Below, in pieces: positions 1 to 8,679 of a DNA stretch of 64,000 nucleotides; the stretch's first letter is position 1, and every line of letters starts with the position of its first letter. The notes below the pieces were generated by a model, which had not been told where the DNA came from, searched no databases, and worked only from the letters and a program-made list of their open reading frames with translations. Source of the DNA: Zeimonas sediminis (GTDB taxonomy: Bacteria > Pseudomonadota > Gammaproteobacteria > Burkholderiales > Burkholderiaceae_E). The DNA lies in the NCBI RefSeq assembly GCF_023721795.1, contig NZ_JAMQYE010000001.1:682001-746000 (forward strand), given 5' to 3'. The position numbers and the translations under genes are program-made.

Positions 1-1
1 G

Positions 2-2455
2 GCCGGCGAGCCCAGCCCGCGCGACTTCTTCGCGGCGATCGAGGCGGCGGACCGCCAGCGCTGGCGCGAGGCCCTTCGCAAGGCGGTTCGCGAGGGCCAG
101 GAAATGAAGGTGGAGTTCCGCTACCGCCGTCCCGACGGGCAGGTCGTCTGGATCCGCATGGCGCTTCGCCCCGAGCCCTCGCCAGACCGGGTGGCGCGCA
201 TGTCCGGGATCGTGCAGGACATCTCCGGCATGCGCGCGATGCAGCGCCAGCTCGCCGCCAGCGAGGCCAAGTTCCGCGACCTGACCCAGCTGAGCTCCGA
301 CTGGGTCTGGGAGACCGACGCCCGGCACCGCCTCGCCTACCTGTCCGATTCGATCGACACCACGCTCGGCGACTGGGTCCGCGACCTGATCGGGCGCGAG
401 CCCTGGAACGCGCCCGAGTTCGACTTCCTGTCGCCGGCCTGGGACCACTACCGCGCGCTGGTCCAGGCGCACAAGCCTATCGACGGCTTCGAGCACAGCC
501 AGATCGCGCCCGACGGCCGGGTGTTCCACCTGCAACTGAACGGCCGGCCGGTCTTCGATTCCTCCGGCGCCTTCGCCGGCTACCGGGGCACGGGCCGCAA
601 CATCACCCGGGAACGGCAGCAACGGCTGCTTCTCGAGCTCGAGGGCGAAATCGCCGCGGTCATCCGCGACGACGCCGAACCTGCCCGCGCGGTGCGCGAG
701 ATCGTCGCCGCGCTGTGCAAGCGGCTGGGCTGGATCGGCGGCGTGCGGCTGGCGCGCGCCGAACAGGGCCTCGTGGTCTGCGAGCACGAGGGCTCGCCGG
801 CATTCCAGCGCATGGTCGACGCCCTGCCGCCCTTCCTCGCCTGCGAGGCGAGCGCGCCCGAGCTGCACGTGCTCGACACGGGCCGGCTCGCCTGGTTCCC
901 GTCGCTGGACGGCCAGCCGGAACTCCGCTCGCGCTACCTGGCCACCGAGCTGGGCGCGCGGGCCGCGCTGCTCGCCCCGATCGCCGACGACGAGGGCGGC
1001 GCCGACAGCCTGCTGCTCTTCCTGAGCCCGGTCGGCTTCAGCGGCGACGGCTTCGTCGGGCCGATCGCCGACACGCTGTCCCGCACGCTGTCGCTCTACC
1101 TGCGCCGCGCCCGGGCCGAGCTGCAGCTCAGGCATGCGTCGATGCACGACGCGCTGACCGGCCTGCCGAACCGCGCCAGCCTGTTGCGCACGCTGGGCGA
1201 GCGGCTGGCCGCCGGGTCGCCGCTGGCCGTCCTGTACATCGACCTCGACCGCTACAAGATCATCAACGACACGCTGGGCCATGCGGCCGGCGACCGCGCG
1301 CTGGTCGAGATCGCCGAAAGGCTGCGCGGCGCGATCCGGCCGCACGACGTAGCCGCCAGGATGGGCGGCGACGAGTTCGTCGTGATGCTCGCGGGCGCGC
1401 TCGAGCACGCAGAGATCGAGGGGCTGGCCCGCGGCATCCTGGCCGCGATCGAGAAGCCCCTGCTTCTGGCCGACCGCGCCTGGCTGCTGTCGGCCAGCAT
1501 CGGGGTGGCCGTGGCCCCGGCCGACGCTCGCGAGGTCGAGTTGCTGCTGCGCTGCGCCGACAACGCGATGTACGAGGTCAAGAGCGAGGGCCGCAACGAC
1601 GTCCGCTTCTTCTCGGGCCGGCTCTCCGACGAGCGCGCCGAGCAGCTGCAACTGGCCGCCGAGCTGCCGCTCGCGCTCGAGCGGGGCGAGGTCGAGCTCT
1701 ACTACCAGCCGGTGCTGGCGATCGGCGAGCGCAGCGTGGTCTGCATCGAGGCCCTGCTCCGCTGGCAGCACCCCGAGCGGGGGCTGCTGCTGCCCGAGCG
1801 CTTCCTGCCGGCCGCCGAGCAGTCGCAGCTGATCCGCGAGGTCGGGCTCTGGGCCCTGCGCCGCGCGCTCGACGACCGGGTCCGGCTCGGCGTCGACAGG
1901 CACCCGGACATCGCGGTGTCGGTCAACGTGTCGCCCCGCCAGCTGGTCGACGAGGAGTTCGTCGTGCGCCTGGGCGAGCTGCTCGAGGAGCGGCGGCTGC
2001 CGCCCCACCTGCTGCGCATCGAGCTGACCGAGAGCGCCCTCGTGGCCGACCCCGAGCGCACGGCCGGCTTGATCGACAGGCTGCGGCGCCTCGGCGTGAA
2101 GGTGGTGATCGACAACTTCGGCACCGGCTATGCGTCGCTGTCGTGGCTCAAGCGCCTGCCTGTGGACGGCCTGAAGATCGACCGCGCTTTCGTGCACGGC
2201 CTGCCCGGCGACCAGGGCAACGCGGCGATCGTCGAGGCGCTCACCACGATGGCCGCGCGGCTGGGCATCCAGGCGATGGCAGAGGGCGTCGAGACCGCCG
2301 CCGAGCTGCGCGGCCTGCGCGCGCTCGACTGCGACCAGGTGCAGGGGGCGCTGATCGCCGACCCGATGCCGATCGACGAGATCGAGGACTTCCTGGAAAC
2401 GCTGCCGGCGCTGAGGCGGATGCACCTCGCGCCGGTCCGCCGGGCTCAGTCGTAG
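2..2455 (+). CDS. PAS-GAF-GGDEF-EAL cyclic-di-GMP signalling protein (5' truncated by window)
   Basis: The reading frame is open from base 2, so the true start lies outside the window; the ATG at 104 is internal. Visible domains in order: the end of a PAS/PAC unit (ending near 240), a second PAS (about 260-610), a GAF-like segment (about 620-1120), a GGDEF domain and a C-terminal EAL domain. The GGDEF motif is intact (RMGGDEFVVM, near 1365-1385) and has an RxxD inhibitory site (RPHD) five residues before it, so product-inhibited diguanylate cyclase activity is plausible. The EAL motif (IEALLRW) is present, but the loop-6 motif reads DNFGTGYAS instead of DDFGTGYSS, so the phosphodiesterase half may be weakened. 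No membrane segment is visible in the part present. Its last 10 bases overlap the convergent trpS. Confidence 0.93.
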   Translation, partial: AGEPSPRDFFAAIEAADRQRWREALRKAVREGQEMKVEFRYRRPDGQVVWIRMALRPEPSPDRVARMSGIVQDISGMRAMQRQLAASEAKFRDLTQLSSDWVWETDARHRLAYLSDSIDTTLGDWVRDLIGREPWNAPEFDFLSPAWDHYRALVQAHKPIDGFEHSQIAPDGRVFHLQLNGRPVFDSSGAFAGYRGTGRNITRERQQRLLLELEGEIAAVIRDDAEPARAVREIVAALCKRLGWIGGVRLARAEQGLVVCEHEGSPAFQRMVDALPPFLACEASAPELHVLDTGRLAWFPSLDGQPELRSRYLATELGARAALLAPIADDEGGADSLLLFLSPVGFSGDGFVGPIADTLSRTLSLYLRRARAELQLRHASMHDALTGLPNRASLLRTLGERLAAGSPLAVLYIDLDRYKIINDTLGHAAGDRALVEIAERLRGAIRPHDVAARMGGDEFVVMLAGALEHAEIEGLARGILAAIEKPLLLADRAWLLSASIGVAVAPADAREVELLLRCADNAMYEVKSEGRNDVRFFSGRLSDERAEQLQLAAELPLALERGEVELYYQPVLAIGERSVVCIEALLRWQHPERGLLLPERFLPAAEQSQLIREVGLWALRRALDDRVRLGVDRHPDIAVSVNVSPRQLVDEEFVVRLGELLEERRLPPHLLRIELTESALVADPERTAGLIDRLRRLGVKVVIDNFGTGYASLSWLKRLPVDGLKIDRAFVHGLPGDQGNAAIVEALTTMAARLGIQAMAEGVETAAELRGLRALDCDQVQGALIADPMPIDEIEDFLETLPALRRMHLAPVRRAQS

Positions 2456-3648
2456 GAAAGGCCCATCGCCTCGCGCACGTCGCGCATCGTTTCCTGTGCC
2501 ATCTTGCGCGCCTTCTCGCAGCCGTCGGCCACGATGTTGCGCAGCAGGCTCGGGTCGTCCAGGTACGGCTGGGCCCGCTCGTGGAACTGCTGCTGTTCGG
2601 CGATGATCGCGTCGATCACCGGCTGCTTGCACTCCAGGCAGCCGATGCCGGCGCTGCGGCAGCCCTTCTGGACCCAGTCGCGGGTGTCGTCGTCGGAGTA
2701 GACCTGGTGCAGCTGCCAGACCGGGCAACGCTGCGGGTCGCCCGGATCGGTGCGGCGCACGCGCGCCGGATCGGTGGGCATCGTGCGGATCTTCTTGGTG
2801 ACCGACTCCGGCGCCTCGCGCATCGCGATCGCGTTGCCGTAGCTCTTGGACATCTTCTGTCCGTCGATGCCGGGCATTCTCGAGGCCTCGGTCAGCAGCG
2901 CCTGCGGCTCGGCCAGGATGATCTTGCGGCTGCCCTCGAGCCAGCCGAACAGGCGCTCGCGGTCGGCCATGCCGAGATTCTGCGCCAGCTCGAGCAGCTC
3001 GCGGCCCTGCGCGAGCGCGTCGTCGTCGCCCTGTTCCTGGTAGCGGGTGCGCAGCTCTTGGTAGAGCTTCGCCCGCTTGCTGCCGAGCTTCTTGACCGCC
3101 TCGCGCGCCTTGTCCTCGAAGCCCGGCTCGCGGCCGAACAGGTGGTTGAAGCGCCGGGCGATCTCGCGGGTGATCTCGATGTGCGGGACCTGGTCCTCGC
3201 CGACCGGCACCCACGCCGCTCGGTACATCAGGATGTCGGCCGCCTGCAGCAGCGGATAGCCGAGGAAGCCGTAGGTGGCCAGGTCTCGGTCGGAGAGCTT
3301 TTCCTGCTGGTCCTTGTAGGTCGGCACCCGCTCGAGCCAGCCGAGCGGCGTGGACATCGACAGCAGCAGGTGCAGCTCGGCGTGCTCGGGCACCCGGGAC
3401 TGGATGAACAGCACCGACTGCTGCGGGTCGATGCCCGCCGCCAGCCAGTCGACCACCATGTCCCAGACGTTGCGCTCGATCACGTCGGGCGAGTCGTAGT
3501 GCGTGGTCAGCGCGTGCCAGTCGGCCACGAAGAACAGGCAGGGATGCTCGGACTGGAGCCTCACCCAGTTCTTCAGGGCCCCGTGGTAATGGCCCAGGTG
3601 CAGCGCCCCGGTGGGACGCATGCCTGACACGACTCGTTCGGTAAACAT
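2446..3648 (-). CDS. trpS: Tryptophan--tRNA ligase
   Basis: Class I aminoacyl-tRNA synthetase that charges tRNA-Trp with tryptophan. The HIGH-type motif is HLGHYHG (residues 17-23) and the KMSKS motif is exact (residues 245-249). At 400 residues it is longer than the E. coli enzyme (about 334); the extra length lies mainly between about residues 165 and 225 and near the C-terminus, including a Cys-containing stretch (CRSAGIGCLECK), as I recall for the long TrpS form of beta-proteobacteria. It is the last gene of a minus-strand operon, starting 9 bp after the M50 protease stop. Its 3' end overlaps the end of the convergent GGDEF/EAL gene by 10 bp. Confidence 0.97.
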   Translation of the reverse strand: MFTERVVSGMRPTGALHLGHYHGALKNWVRLQSEHPCLFFVADWHALTTHYDSPDVIERNVWDMVVDWLAAGIDPQQSVLFIQSRVPEHAELHLLLSMSTPLGWLERVPTYKDQQEKLSDRDLATYGFLGYPLLQAADILMYRAAWVPVGEDQVPHIEITREIARRFNHLFGREPGFEDKAREAVKKLGSKRAKLYQELRTRYQEQGDDDALAQGRELLELAQNLGMADRERLFGWLEGSRKIILAEPQALLTEASRMPGIDGQKMSKSYGNAIAMREAPESVTKKIRTMPTDPARVRRTDPGDPQRCPVWQLHQVYSDDDTRDWVQKGCRSAGIGCLECKQPVIDAIIAEQQQFHERAQPYLDDPSLLRNIVADGCEKARKMAQETMRDVREAMGLSYD

Positions 3649-3657
3649 GGCGGGAAA

Positions 3658-4311
3658 TCAGAAGAAGACGAGAGAGGCCACGATCCAGTAGCCGAGGTCT
3701 ATCAGCGGCGACACGACGACGCCGAGCAGACCGAGCGCCAGCAGGCCCAGCACGATGAACAGCCCGAAGGGCTCGAGGCGGGCGTAGGGCAAGGCGAGCT
3801 TCGCCGGCAGAAGGCTGAACAGGACCCGCCCGCCGTCGAGCGGAAGGATCGGCACCAGGTTCAGCGCGGCCAGCGCGATGTTGACCTGCACCCCGGCCTT
3901 CGCGACCAGCACGAAGTACTCCTCGCCGACGTCGAAGGCGACCATGCCCCTGAGCGCCACCGCCCAGGCCAGCGCCATCAGCATGTTGGCGCCCGGACCG
4001 GCGGCGGCGACCAGCCCCATGTCGCGGCGCGGCGAGCGCAGGTTGCTCGCGATGACCGGCACCGGCTTGGCCCAGCCGAACAGCAGCCCGCCGCCCATCG
4101 CCTTGCTGGCGAGCAGGATCAGGCCGGGCACGAGCAGCGTGCCGACCGGGTCGACGTGCTTGACGGGATTGATCGTGACCCGCCCCATCGCTTCGGCGGT
4201 GCGGTCGCCCAGACGGGACGCCACGAACGCGTGGGCGGCCTCGTGCAGCGTGATCGCGAGAATCACCGGGATCGCGTAGACCGCGACCAGCTGCAGAATG
4301 CTGAGTTCCAT
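3658..4311 (-). CDS. Site-2 protease family (M50) membrane metalloprotease
   Basis: 217-residue polytopic membrane protein. The zinc-binding HExxH motif (HEAAH, residues 23-27) sits in the first membrane helix, and the second conserved motif of the family is present near residue 160 (NLVPILPLDGG, N-P-LDG type). Several further hydrophobic helices follow to the C-terminus. This is the small M50/S2P type without a PDZ domain, common next to trpS and yciO genes in beta-proteobacteria. Its substrate is unknown. It starts 15 bp after the yciO-type gene and ends 9 bp before trpS, so it is almost certainly co-transcribed with them. Confidence 0.9.
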   Translation of the reverse strand: MELSILQLVAVYAIPVILAITLHEAAHAFVASRLGDRTAEAMGRVTINPVKHVDPVGTLLVPGLILLASKAMGGGLLFGWAKPVPVIASNLRSPRRDMGLVAAAGPGANMLMALAWAVALRGMVAFDVGEEYFVLVAKAGVQVNIALAALNLVPILPLDGGRVLFSLLPAKLALPYARLEPFGLFIVLGLLALGLLGVVVSPLIDLGYWIVASLVFF

Positions 4312-4326
4312 CGTGCGGCGATTGTA

Positions 4327-4956
4327 TCAGCGGGCCCCGACCATCCCTTGCACGCTCCCCCTTCCGAGCCGGATCACCAGCGGTTCGTCGCCGGTCAGGT
4401 CGACCACGGTGGTCGGCTCGAAGGGCTGGCCGCCGGCGTCGAGCACCAGCTCTATGCGCCGGGCCAGCCGCTCGACGACCTCGTCGGCCTCGTGCAGCGG
4501 CTCCTCCTCGCCGGGAAGGACCAGGCTCGCGCACAGCAACGGCTCGCCGTGGGCCTCCAGCAGGCCCTGCACGACGGGCGAGTCGGGAACCCGCAGCCCG
4601 ATCGTCTTGCGCGACGGGTGCCAGAGCCGGCGCGGCGTCTCCTTGGTCGCGTTCAGCACGAAGGTGTAGGGCCCGGGCGTCCACTCCTTCAGGAAGCGGT
4701 ACTGGCGGTTGTCGACCTGGGCATAGACGGCCAGCTCGGACAGGTCGCGGCACATCAGCGTGAGCAGGTGTTTCTCGTCGAGCCCCCGGATCGCCCGGAG
4801 GCGGTCGACCGCCTGCTTGTCGCCGAGCCGGCAGGCCAGCACGTAGCAGGCGTCGGTCGGCATCGCGACCAGGCCGCCGTCGCGCAGGATCTGCGCGGCC
4901 TGCCGCAGCAGCCGCGGTTGCGGGTCGACGGGGTGGAGTTCGAATCGCTGGGTCAT
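4327..4956 (-). CDS. yciO: YciO/Sua5/YrdC family protein (threonylcarbamoyl-AMP synthase-like)
   Basis: 209-residue single-domain protein of the YrdC/Sua5 superfamily. It aligns closely with E. coli YciO as I recall it, including shared stretches such as LMCRDLSEL and RKTIGLRVP. Members bind ATP and RNA, and Sua5 proper makes threonylcarbamoyl-AMP for tRNA t6A; whether YciO does the same in vivo is not established. The frame stays open upstream, but the start is set at the ATG at 4956, which overlaps the PHP phosphatase stop as ATGA. The adjacency with the PHP gene mirrors the yciV-yciO pair of E. coli. Confidence 0.92.
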   Translation of the reverse strand: MTQRFELHPVDPQPRLLRQAAQILRDGGLVAMPTDACYVLACRLGDKQAVDRLRAIRGLDEKHLLTLMCRDLSELAVYAQVDNRQYRFLKEWTPGPYTFVLNATKETPRRLWHPSRKTIGLRVPDSPVVQGLLEAHGEPLLCASLVLPGEEEPLHEADEVVERLARRIELVLDAGGQPFEPTTVVDLTGDEPLVIRLGRGSVQGMVGAR

Positions 4957-5951
4957 CCGGGAGCTCCGGGTCGTGCCCTGCTGCGAGGCGCCCCGGGGGC
5001 GCCGCAGAGCGCTGCGGTTTCGGGCCAGTCGTGCCAGACCGGCACGACGGTGTCGGGCAAGGGCGGCAGCGCGCCGAGCTCGACCCGGCTCTCGCCGGGG
5101 GCATGGAAGTCGGAGCCGCGCGACGCGAGGAAGCCGAATTCGCGCGCGTGGCCGGCGAAGCGGCGGTACTGGTCGGGCGTGTGCGAGCCGCTGACCACCT
5201 CGATCGCCTCGCCGCCGGCCGAGCGGAACTCGTCCATCAGCGCCCACAGCCCGCCTTCGTCGAGCCGGTAGCGGCCCGGATGCGCCAGGATCGCGATGCC
5301 GCCGGCGCCGCGGATCCAGTCGACCGCCTCCGCCAGCCCCGCCCAGCGATGCGGGACGAAGCCGGGCCGGCCCTCGGACAGGTAGTGGCGGAAGACCTCG
5401 CCGACGTCCGCGCAGATGCCCGCCTCGACGATGTGGCGGGCGAAGTGAGTGCGCGAGACCAGCGCCGGGTTGCCGACGTGCCTCAGCGCGCCTTCGTAGG
5501 CGTCGGGCACGCCGGCCCGCTCGAGCTGCGCGCCGATCTCGCGAGCGCGCGCGTCGCGGCCGTCGCGCGTGCGGGCCAGCCCCTCGACGAGCGCGGGGTC
5601 CCCGGGATCGACCCGCAGGCCGACCACGTGGATGGTCTCGCCGCCCCAGCTGACCGACACCTCGACGCCGGCCACGAAGGCCATGCCGAGCCGCGCGGCC
5701 TCGGCCGCCGCCTCGGCGATGCCGGACAGCTCGTCGTGGTCGGTCAGCGCGTGGATCGCCACCCCCGCAGCGTGCGCCCGGCGCACCACCTCGGCCGGCG
5801 CGAGCATGCCGTCGGACATCCGGGAATGCGAGTGCAGGTCGGCATTGACCGACCGGGATGCCGGGTCGGCATGCCGCGCCGAGACTGGATCGGCGCGCCG
5901 CGCCGAGGCCACGGCCGGTTGCCTGCCGAGGGCCGGATCTCGCCCGTTCAC
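4953..5951 (-). CDS. PHP-domain 3',5'-nucleotide phosphatase / RNase AM-like protein
   Basis: 332 residues. The PHP metal-binding motifs are clear: DLHSHS (His40, His42), TDHDE, an internal HPGRY and a late SDFH. E. coli YciV (Rnm, RNase AM) and related 3',5'-nucleoside bisphosphate phosphatases have this layout, and they act on pAp-like nucleotides or RNA 5' ends; that function here is inferred from family and neighbourhood. The GTG at 5951 is chosen because it overlaps the stop of the upstream hydrolase gene as GTGA. This gives a roughly 35-residue poorly conserved N-terminal extension before the first motif. It is translationally coupled to yciO downstream (ATGA). Confidence 0.88.
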   Translation of the reverse strand: MNGRDPALGRQPAVASARRADPVSARHADPASRSVNADLHSHSRMSDGMLAPAEVVRRAHAAGVAIHALTDHDELSGIAEAAAEAARLGMAFVAGVEVSVSWGGETIHVVGLRVDPGDPALVEGLARTRDGRDARAREIGAQLERAGVPDAYEGALRHVGNPALVSRTHFARHIVEAGICADVGEVFRHYLSEGRPGFVPHRWAGLAEAVDWIRGAGGIAILAHPGRYRLDEGGLWALMDEFRSAGGEAIEVVSGSHTPDQYRRFAGHAREFGFLASRGSDFHAPGESRVELGALPPLPDTVVPVWHDWPETAALCGAPGAPRSRARPGAPG

Positions 5952-6916
5952 GACAGGAACTCCCGGATCAGCGTCGCGACCGCGTCGGGCCGGTCGTGGT
6001 GGAGCATGTGGCCGGCACCAGGCACCGTGACCTGCCTGAGCCGCCGGATCGCCGCGAGCCGCTCGCGGTATTCCGGCTCGCGCACGAAGGCGTGCCAGTC
6101 GTTGGCGTGCTCGGACAGCACCCACAGCACTTCGGCCTCGATGCGCCGCCAGACCGCGAGCGTCTCGTCGACCCGGTAGAGCACCGGGTTGACGATCCGG
6201 TGCGCCGGGTCGCCGGCCAGCGCGAAGCGGCCGTCGGGCTGCTCCAGCCCCCAGTGCTGCGCGAGGAACATCGCCTGCTCGCCGCGCAGCCGCGGGTCGT
6301 TCTTCATAAGCCTGCGGGCGACCGCTTCCCGCGAGTCGTAGTCGCGCAGCGACGCGCCGGCGCGCAGCGCATCCAGCCATTCGCGGTAGCGATCGGGCGC
6401 CTGTTCGGGGCAGGTGGGCGGCATGCCGACGCCCTCGAGATTGACCAGCCGGCGCACCCGCTCGGGCCTCACGCCGGCATAGAGCGTGGCCACGTTGCCG
6501 CCCATGCTGTGGGCCACGATGTCCACCGCGCCATCCGGCGCCAGCAGGTCCAGCAGCCGGTCGAGGTCGGCCAGGTAGTCGGGGAACCAGTAGCAGTCGG
6601 CCGCCGGCCGCTCGCTCAGGCCGAAGCCTCGCCAGTCGGGCGCAAGAAGCGTCCAGTGGGCCGGCAACCGGTCGACGACGAACTGGAAAGAGGCCGAGAC
6701 GTCCATCCAGCCGTGCAGCAGGAATACGGTCTTCTCCCCGCCTGCCCCGCGCGCAGCGGCGGCGTCGGCCGGCCAGCGGCGCACGTGGCAGCGCAGACCG
6801 CGGATCGAGTGGAAGGCGGACTCGCCGGCGCGCACGGGAACATAGGGCGGCGGCAGGTCCGGCGCGGTTTCGGTCGTCGAATGGGCTTCGGTGTTCTGAT
6901 CGATCTGGCTTGGCAC
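5948..6916 (-). CDS. Alpha/beta-fold hydrolase
   Basis: 322-residue serine hydrolase. The oxyanion-hole motif HGW is at residues 68-70 and the nucleophile elbow is HSMGG with Ser137. A late GAGHMLHHD supplies the probable catalytic histidine. There is no signal peptide. The substrate is unknown; esterase or C-C hydrolase are both possible. The frame extends to an ATG at 6961, but I prefer the GTG at 6916. It has GGGAG at good spacing, and a TATAAT box lies at 6936-6941, which would place the earlier codons upstream of the RNA start. It is the first gene of the five-gene minus-strand operon ending with trpS. Confidence 0.85.
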   Translation of the reverse strand: MPSQIDQNTEAHSTTETAPDLPPPYVPVRAGESAFHSIRGLRCHVRRWPADAAAARGAGGEKTVFLLHGWMDVSASFQFVVDRLPAHWTLLAPDWRGFGLSERPAADCYWFPDYLADLDRLLDLLAPDGAVDIVAHSMGGNVATLYAGVRPERVRRLVNLEGVGMPPTCPEQAPDRYREWLDALRAGASLRDYDSREAVARRLMKNDPRLRGEQAMFLAQHWGLEQPDGRFALAGDPAHRIVNPVLYRVDETLAVWRRIEAEVLWVLSEHANDWHAFVREPEYRERLAAIRRLRQVTVPGAGHMLHHDRPDAVATLIREFLS

Positions 6917-6935
6917 AATAGCGCTCCCGGGCACC

Positions 6936-6941
6936 ATTATA
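6936..6941 (-). promoter_or_regulatory. -10 element (TATAAT) for the hydrolase-trpS operon
   Basis: A perfect TATAAT on the minus strand, 20 bp before the GTG start of the hydrolase gene. No good -35 is visible at 16-18 bp spacing. The divergent acyl-CoA synthetase starts at 6955, so only 38 bp separate the two start codons, and the -10 abuts the AGGAAG ribosome-binding site of that gene. Confidence 0.55.
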
Positions 6942-6954
6942 GGAAGCGACGCCG

Positions 6955-8661
6955 ATGGCACGGACGCGAGACGACTACGAGGCCCTGCACGCGGGCTTTC
7001 GCTGGCAGGTGCCCCGGCACGTGAACATCGCCGAGCTCTGCTGCGCGCGCTGGGCGCGGGCCGCCGGCCGTACCGCGATCGTCTTCGACCGGGGCGGCGG
7101 CCGCGTCGAGCACATCGGCTACCGGGAACTGCACCTCGCGGCGAACCGGCTGGCCAACGCGCTCGCGGCGCTCGGCGTGAAGCGCGGCGACCGGGTCGCG
7201 ATCGTCCTGCCGCAGCGGCCCGAGACCGCGATCGCGCATTTCGCGATCTACCGTCTCGGCGCGATCGCGATGCCTCTGTCCATCCTGTTCGGCCCCGAGG
7301 CCCTGCAGTACCGGCTCGCCGACAGCGAGGCGGTCGCCGCGATCGTCGATGCGAGTCACCTGGACGCGGTTCGCGAGGCCCGCCCCGACTGCCTGCGCCA
7401 CCTCGTCGTCGCCGACCCGATCGACCAGACCGCCGCCTGCCCGTCGCTCGCCGCCGCGCGAGGCGAACTCGCCTGGAGCGCGCTGCTCGCCGGCGGCGCC
7501 GAGCGCTTCGCGCCGGTCCGCACGCTGGCCACCGACCCCGCCGTGCTGATCTACACCAGCGGCACGACCGGGCCGCCCAAGGGCGCGCTGATCCCGCACT
7601 CGGCGATCATCGGCAACCTGCCCGGCTTCGTCGCTTCGCAGAACTGGTTCCCCCAGGACGGCGACGTGTTCTGGTCGCCGGCCGACTGGGCCTGGACCGG
7701 CGGCCTGATGGACGCGCTGCTCCCGACCTTGTACTTCGGCAAGCCGATCGTGGCCGGCGCCGGCCGCTTCGGGCCGGAGCGCGCCTACGAGCTGCTCGAG
7801 CGTCATCGTGTCAGCAACGCCTTCCTGTTCCCGACCGCGCTGAAGATGATGATGAAGCACGACCCTCGGCCCGGCCGCAGCCGATCGCTGGCGCTGCGCG
7901 CGATCATGAGCGCCGGCGAATCGGTCGGCGGCACGCTGTTCGACTGGTGCCAGGACGCCTTCGGCATCACGGTCAACGAGATGTACGGCCAGACCGAGAC
8001 CAACTACATCGTCGGCAATTCGGCGCTGCGCTGGCCCGCGCGGCCCGGCTCGATCGGGCGCGCCTACCCGGGGCACCGGGTCGCGCTGATCGACGACGAG
8101 GGCCGCGAGCTTCCTCCGGGCGAGCTCGGCGAGGTCGCGGTCAACCGATTCGACCGCCACGGGCATCCCGATCCGGTGTTCCTGCTCGGCTACTGGCGCA
8201 ACGAGGCGGCCACCCGGGCGAAGTTCACCGGCGACTGGTGGCGCACCGGCGACCTGGCCACGATGGATGCAGACGGCTACCTGTGGTACGGCGGGCGCGC
8301 CGACGACATGTTCAAGTCGGCCGGCTACCGGATCGGTCCGAGCGAGATCGAGAACTGCCTGGTGAAGCACCCGGCGGTCGCCAACGCCGCCGTCGTGCCG
8401 AAGCCCGACCCCGAGCGCGGCAACCTGGTCAAGGCCTACGTGGTGCTCGCTCCCGGTCACCTGCAGAGCGAGGGGCTGGTCGCGGAACTGCAGCAGCACG
8501 TGCGCGGCAAGCTCGCCCCCTACGAATACCCGAAGGAGATCGAGTTCATCGACGAGCTGCCGATGACGACCACCGGCAAGGTCCAGCGGCGCGTGCTGAG
8601 GCTGCGCGAGGAAGAGCGGGCGCTCGAGGCCGGCGGCTCCGAGCCGCCGCCGGGACCCTGA
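6955..8661 (+). CDS. Acyl-CoA synthetase (AMP-forming, ACSM-like)
   Basis: 568-residue member of the ANL adenylating superfamily; it activates a carboxylic acid via acyl-AMP to acyl-CoA. Motifs: the phosphate-binding loop YTSGTTGPPKG (about residue 199), MYGQTETN (about residue 342), the hinge region YLWYGGRADDMFKSAGYRIG, and a C-terminal TTGKVQRR containing the catalytic lysine. Overall it resembles medium-chain or propionate-type synthetases. Exact chain-length preference cannot be read from sequence. An AGGAAG ribosome-binding site lies 8 bp before the ATG. It is divergent from the hydrolase operon, with a 38-bp gap between start codons. Confidence 0.93.
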   Translation: MARTRDDYEALHAGFRWQVPRHVNIAELCCARWARAAGRTAIVFDRGGGRVEHIGYRELHLAANRLANALAALGVKRGDRVAIVLPQRPETAIAHFAIYRLGAIAMPLSILFGPEALQYRLADSEAVAAIVDASHLDAVREARPDCLRHLVVADPIDQTAACPSLAAARGELAWSALLAGGAERFAPVRTLATDPAVLIYTSGTTGPPKGALIPHSAIIGNLPGFVASQNWFPQDGDVFWSPADWAWTGGLMDALLPTLYFGKPIVAGAGRFGPERAYELLERHRVSNAFLFPTALKMMMKHDPRPGRSRSLALRAIMSAGESVGGTLFDWCQDAFGITVNEMYGQTETNYIVGNSALRWPARPGSIGRAYPGHRVALIDDEGRELPPGELGEVAVNRFDRHGHPDPVFLLGYWRNEAATRAKFTGDWWRTGDLATMDADGYLWYGGRADDMFKSAGYRIGPSEIENCLVKHPAVANAAVVPKPDPERGNLVKAYVVLAPGHLQSEGLVAELQQHVRGKLAPYEYPKEIEFIDELPMTTTGKVQRRVLRLREEERALEAGGSEPPPGP

Positions 8662-8679
8662 GCGGAGAGCCGCCGACCG

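Noticed and set aside
715-3627. 970-codon plus-strand open frame crossing from the GGDEF/EAL gene into antisense trpS
   Set aside because: It shifts frame within one clear gene and runs antisense to another; Arg/Ala-rich nonsense.
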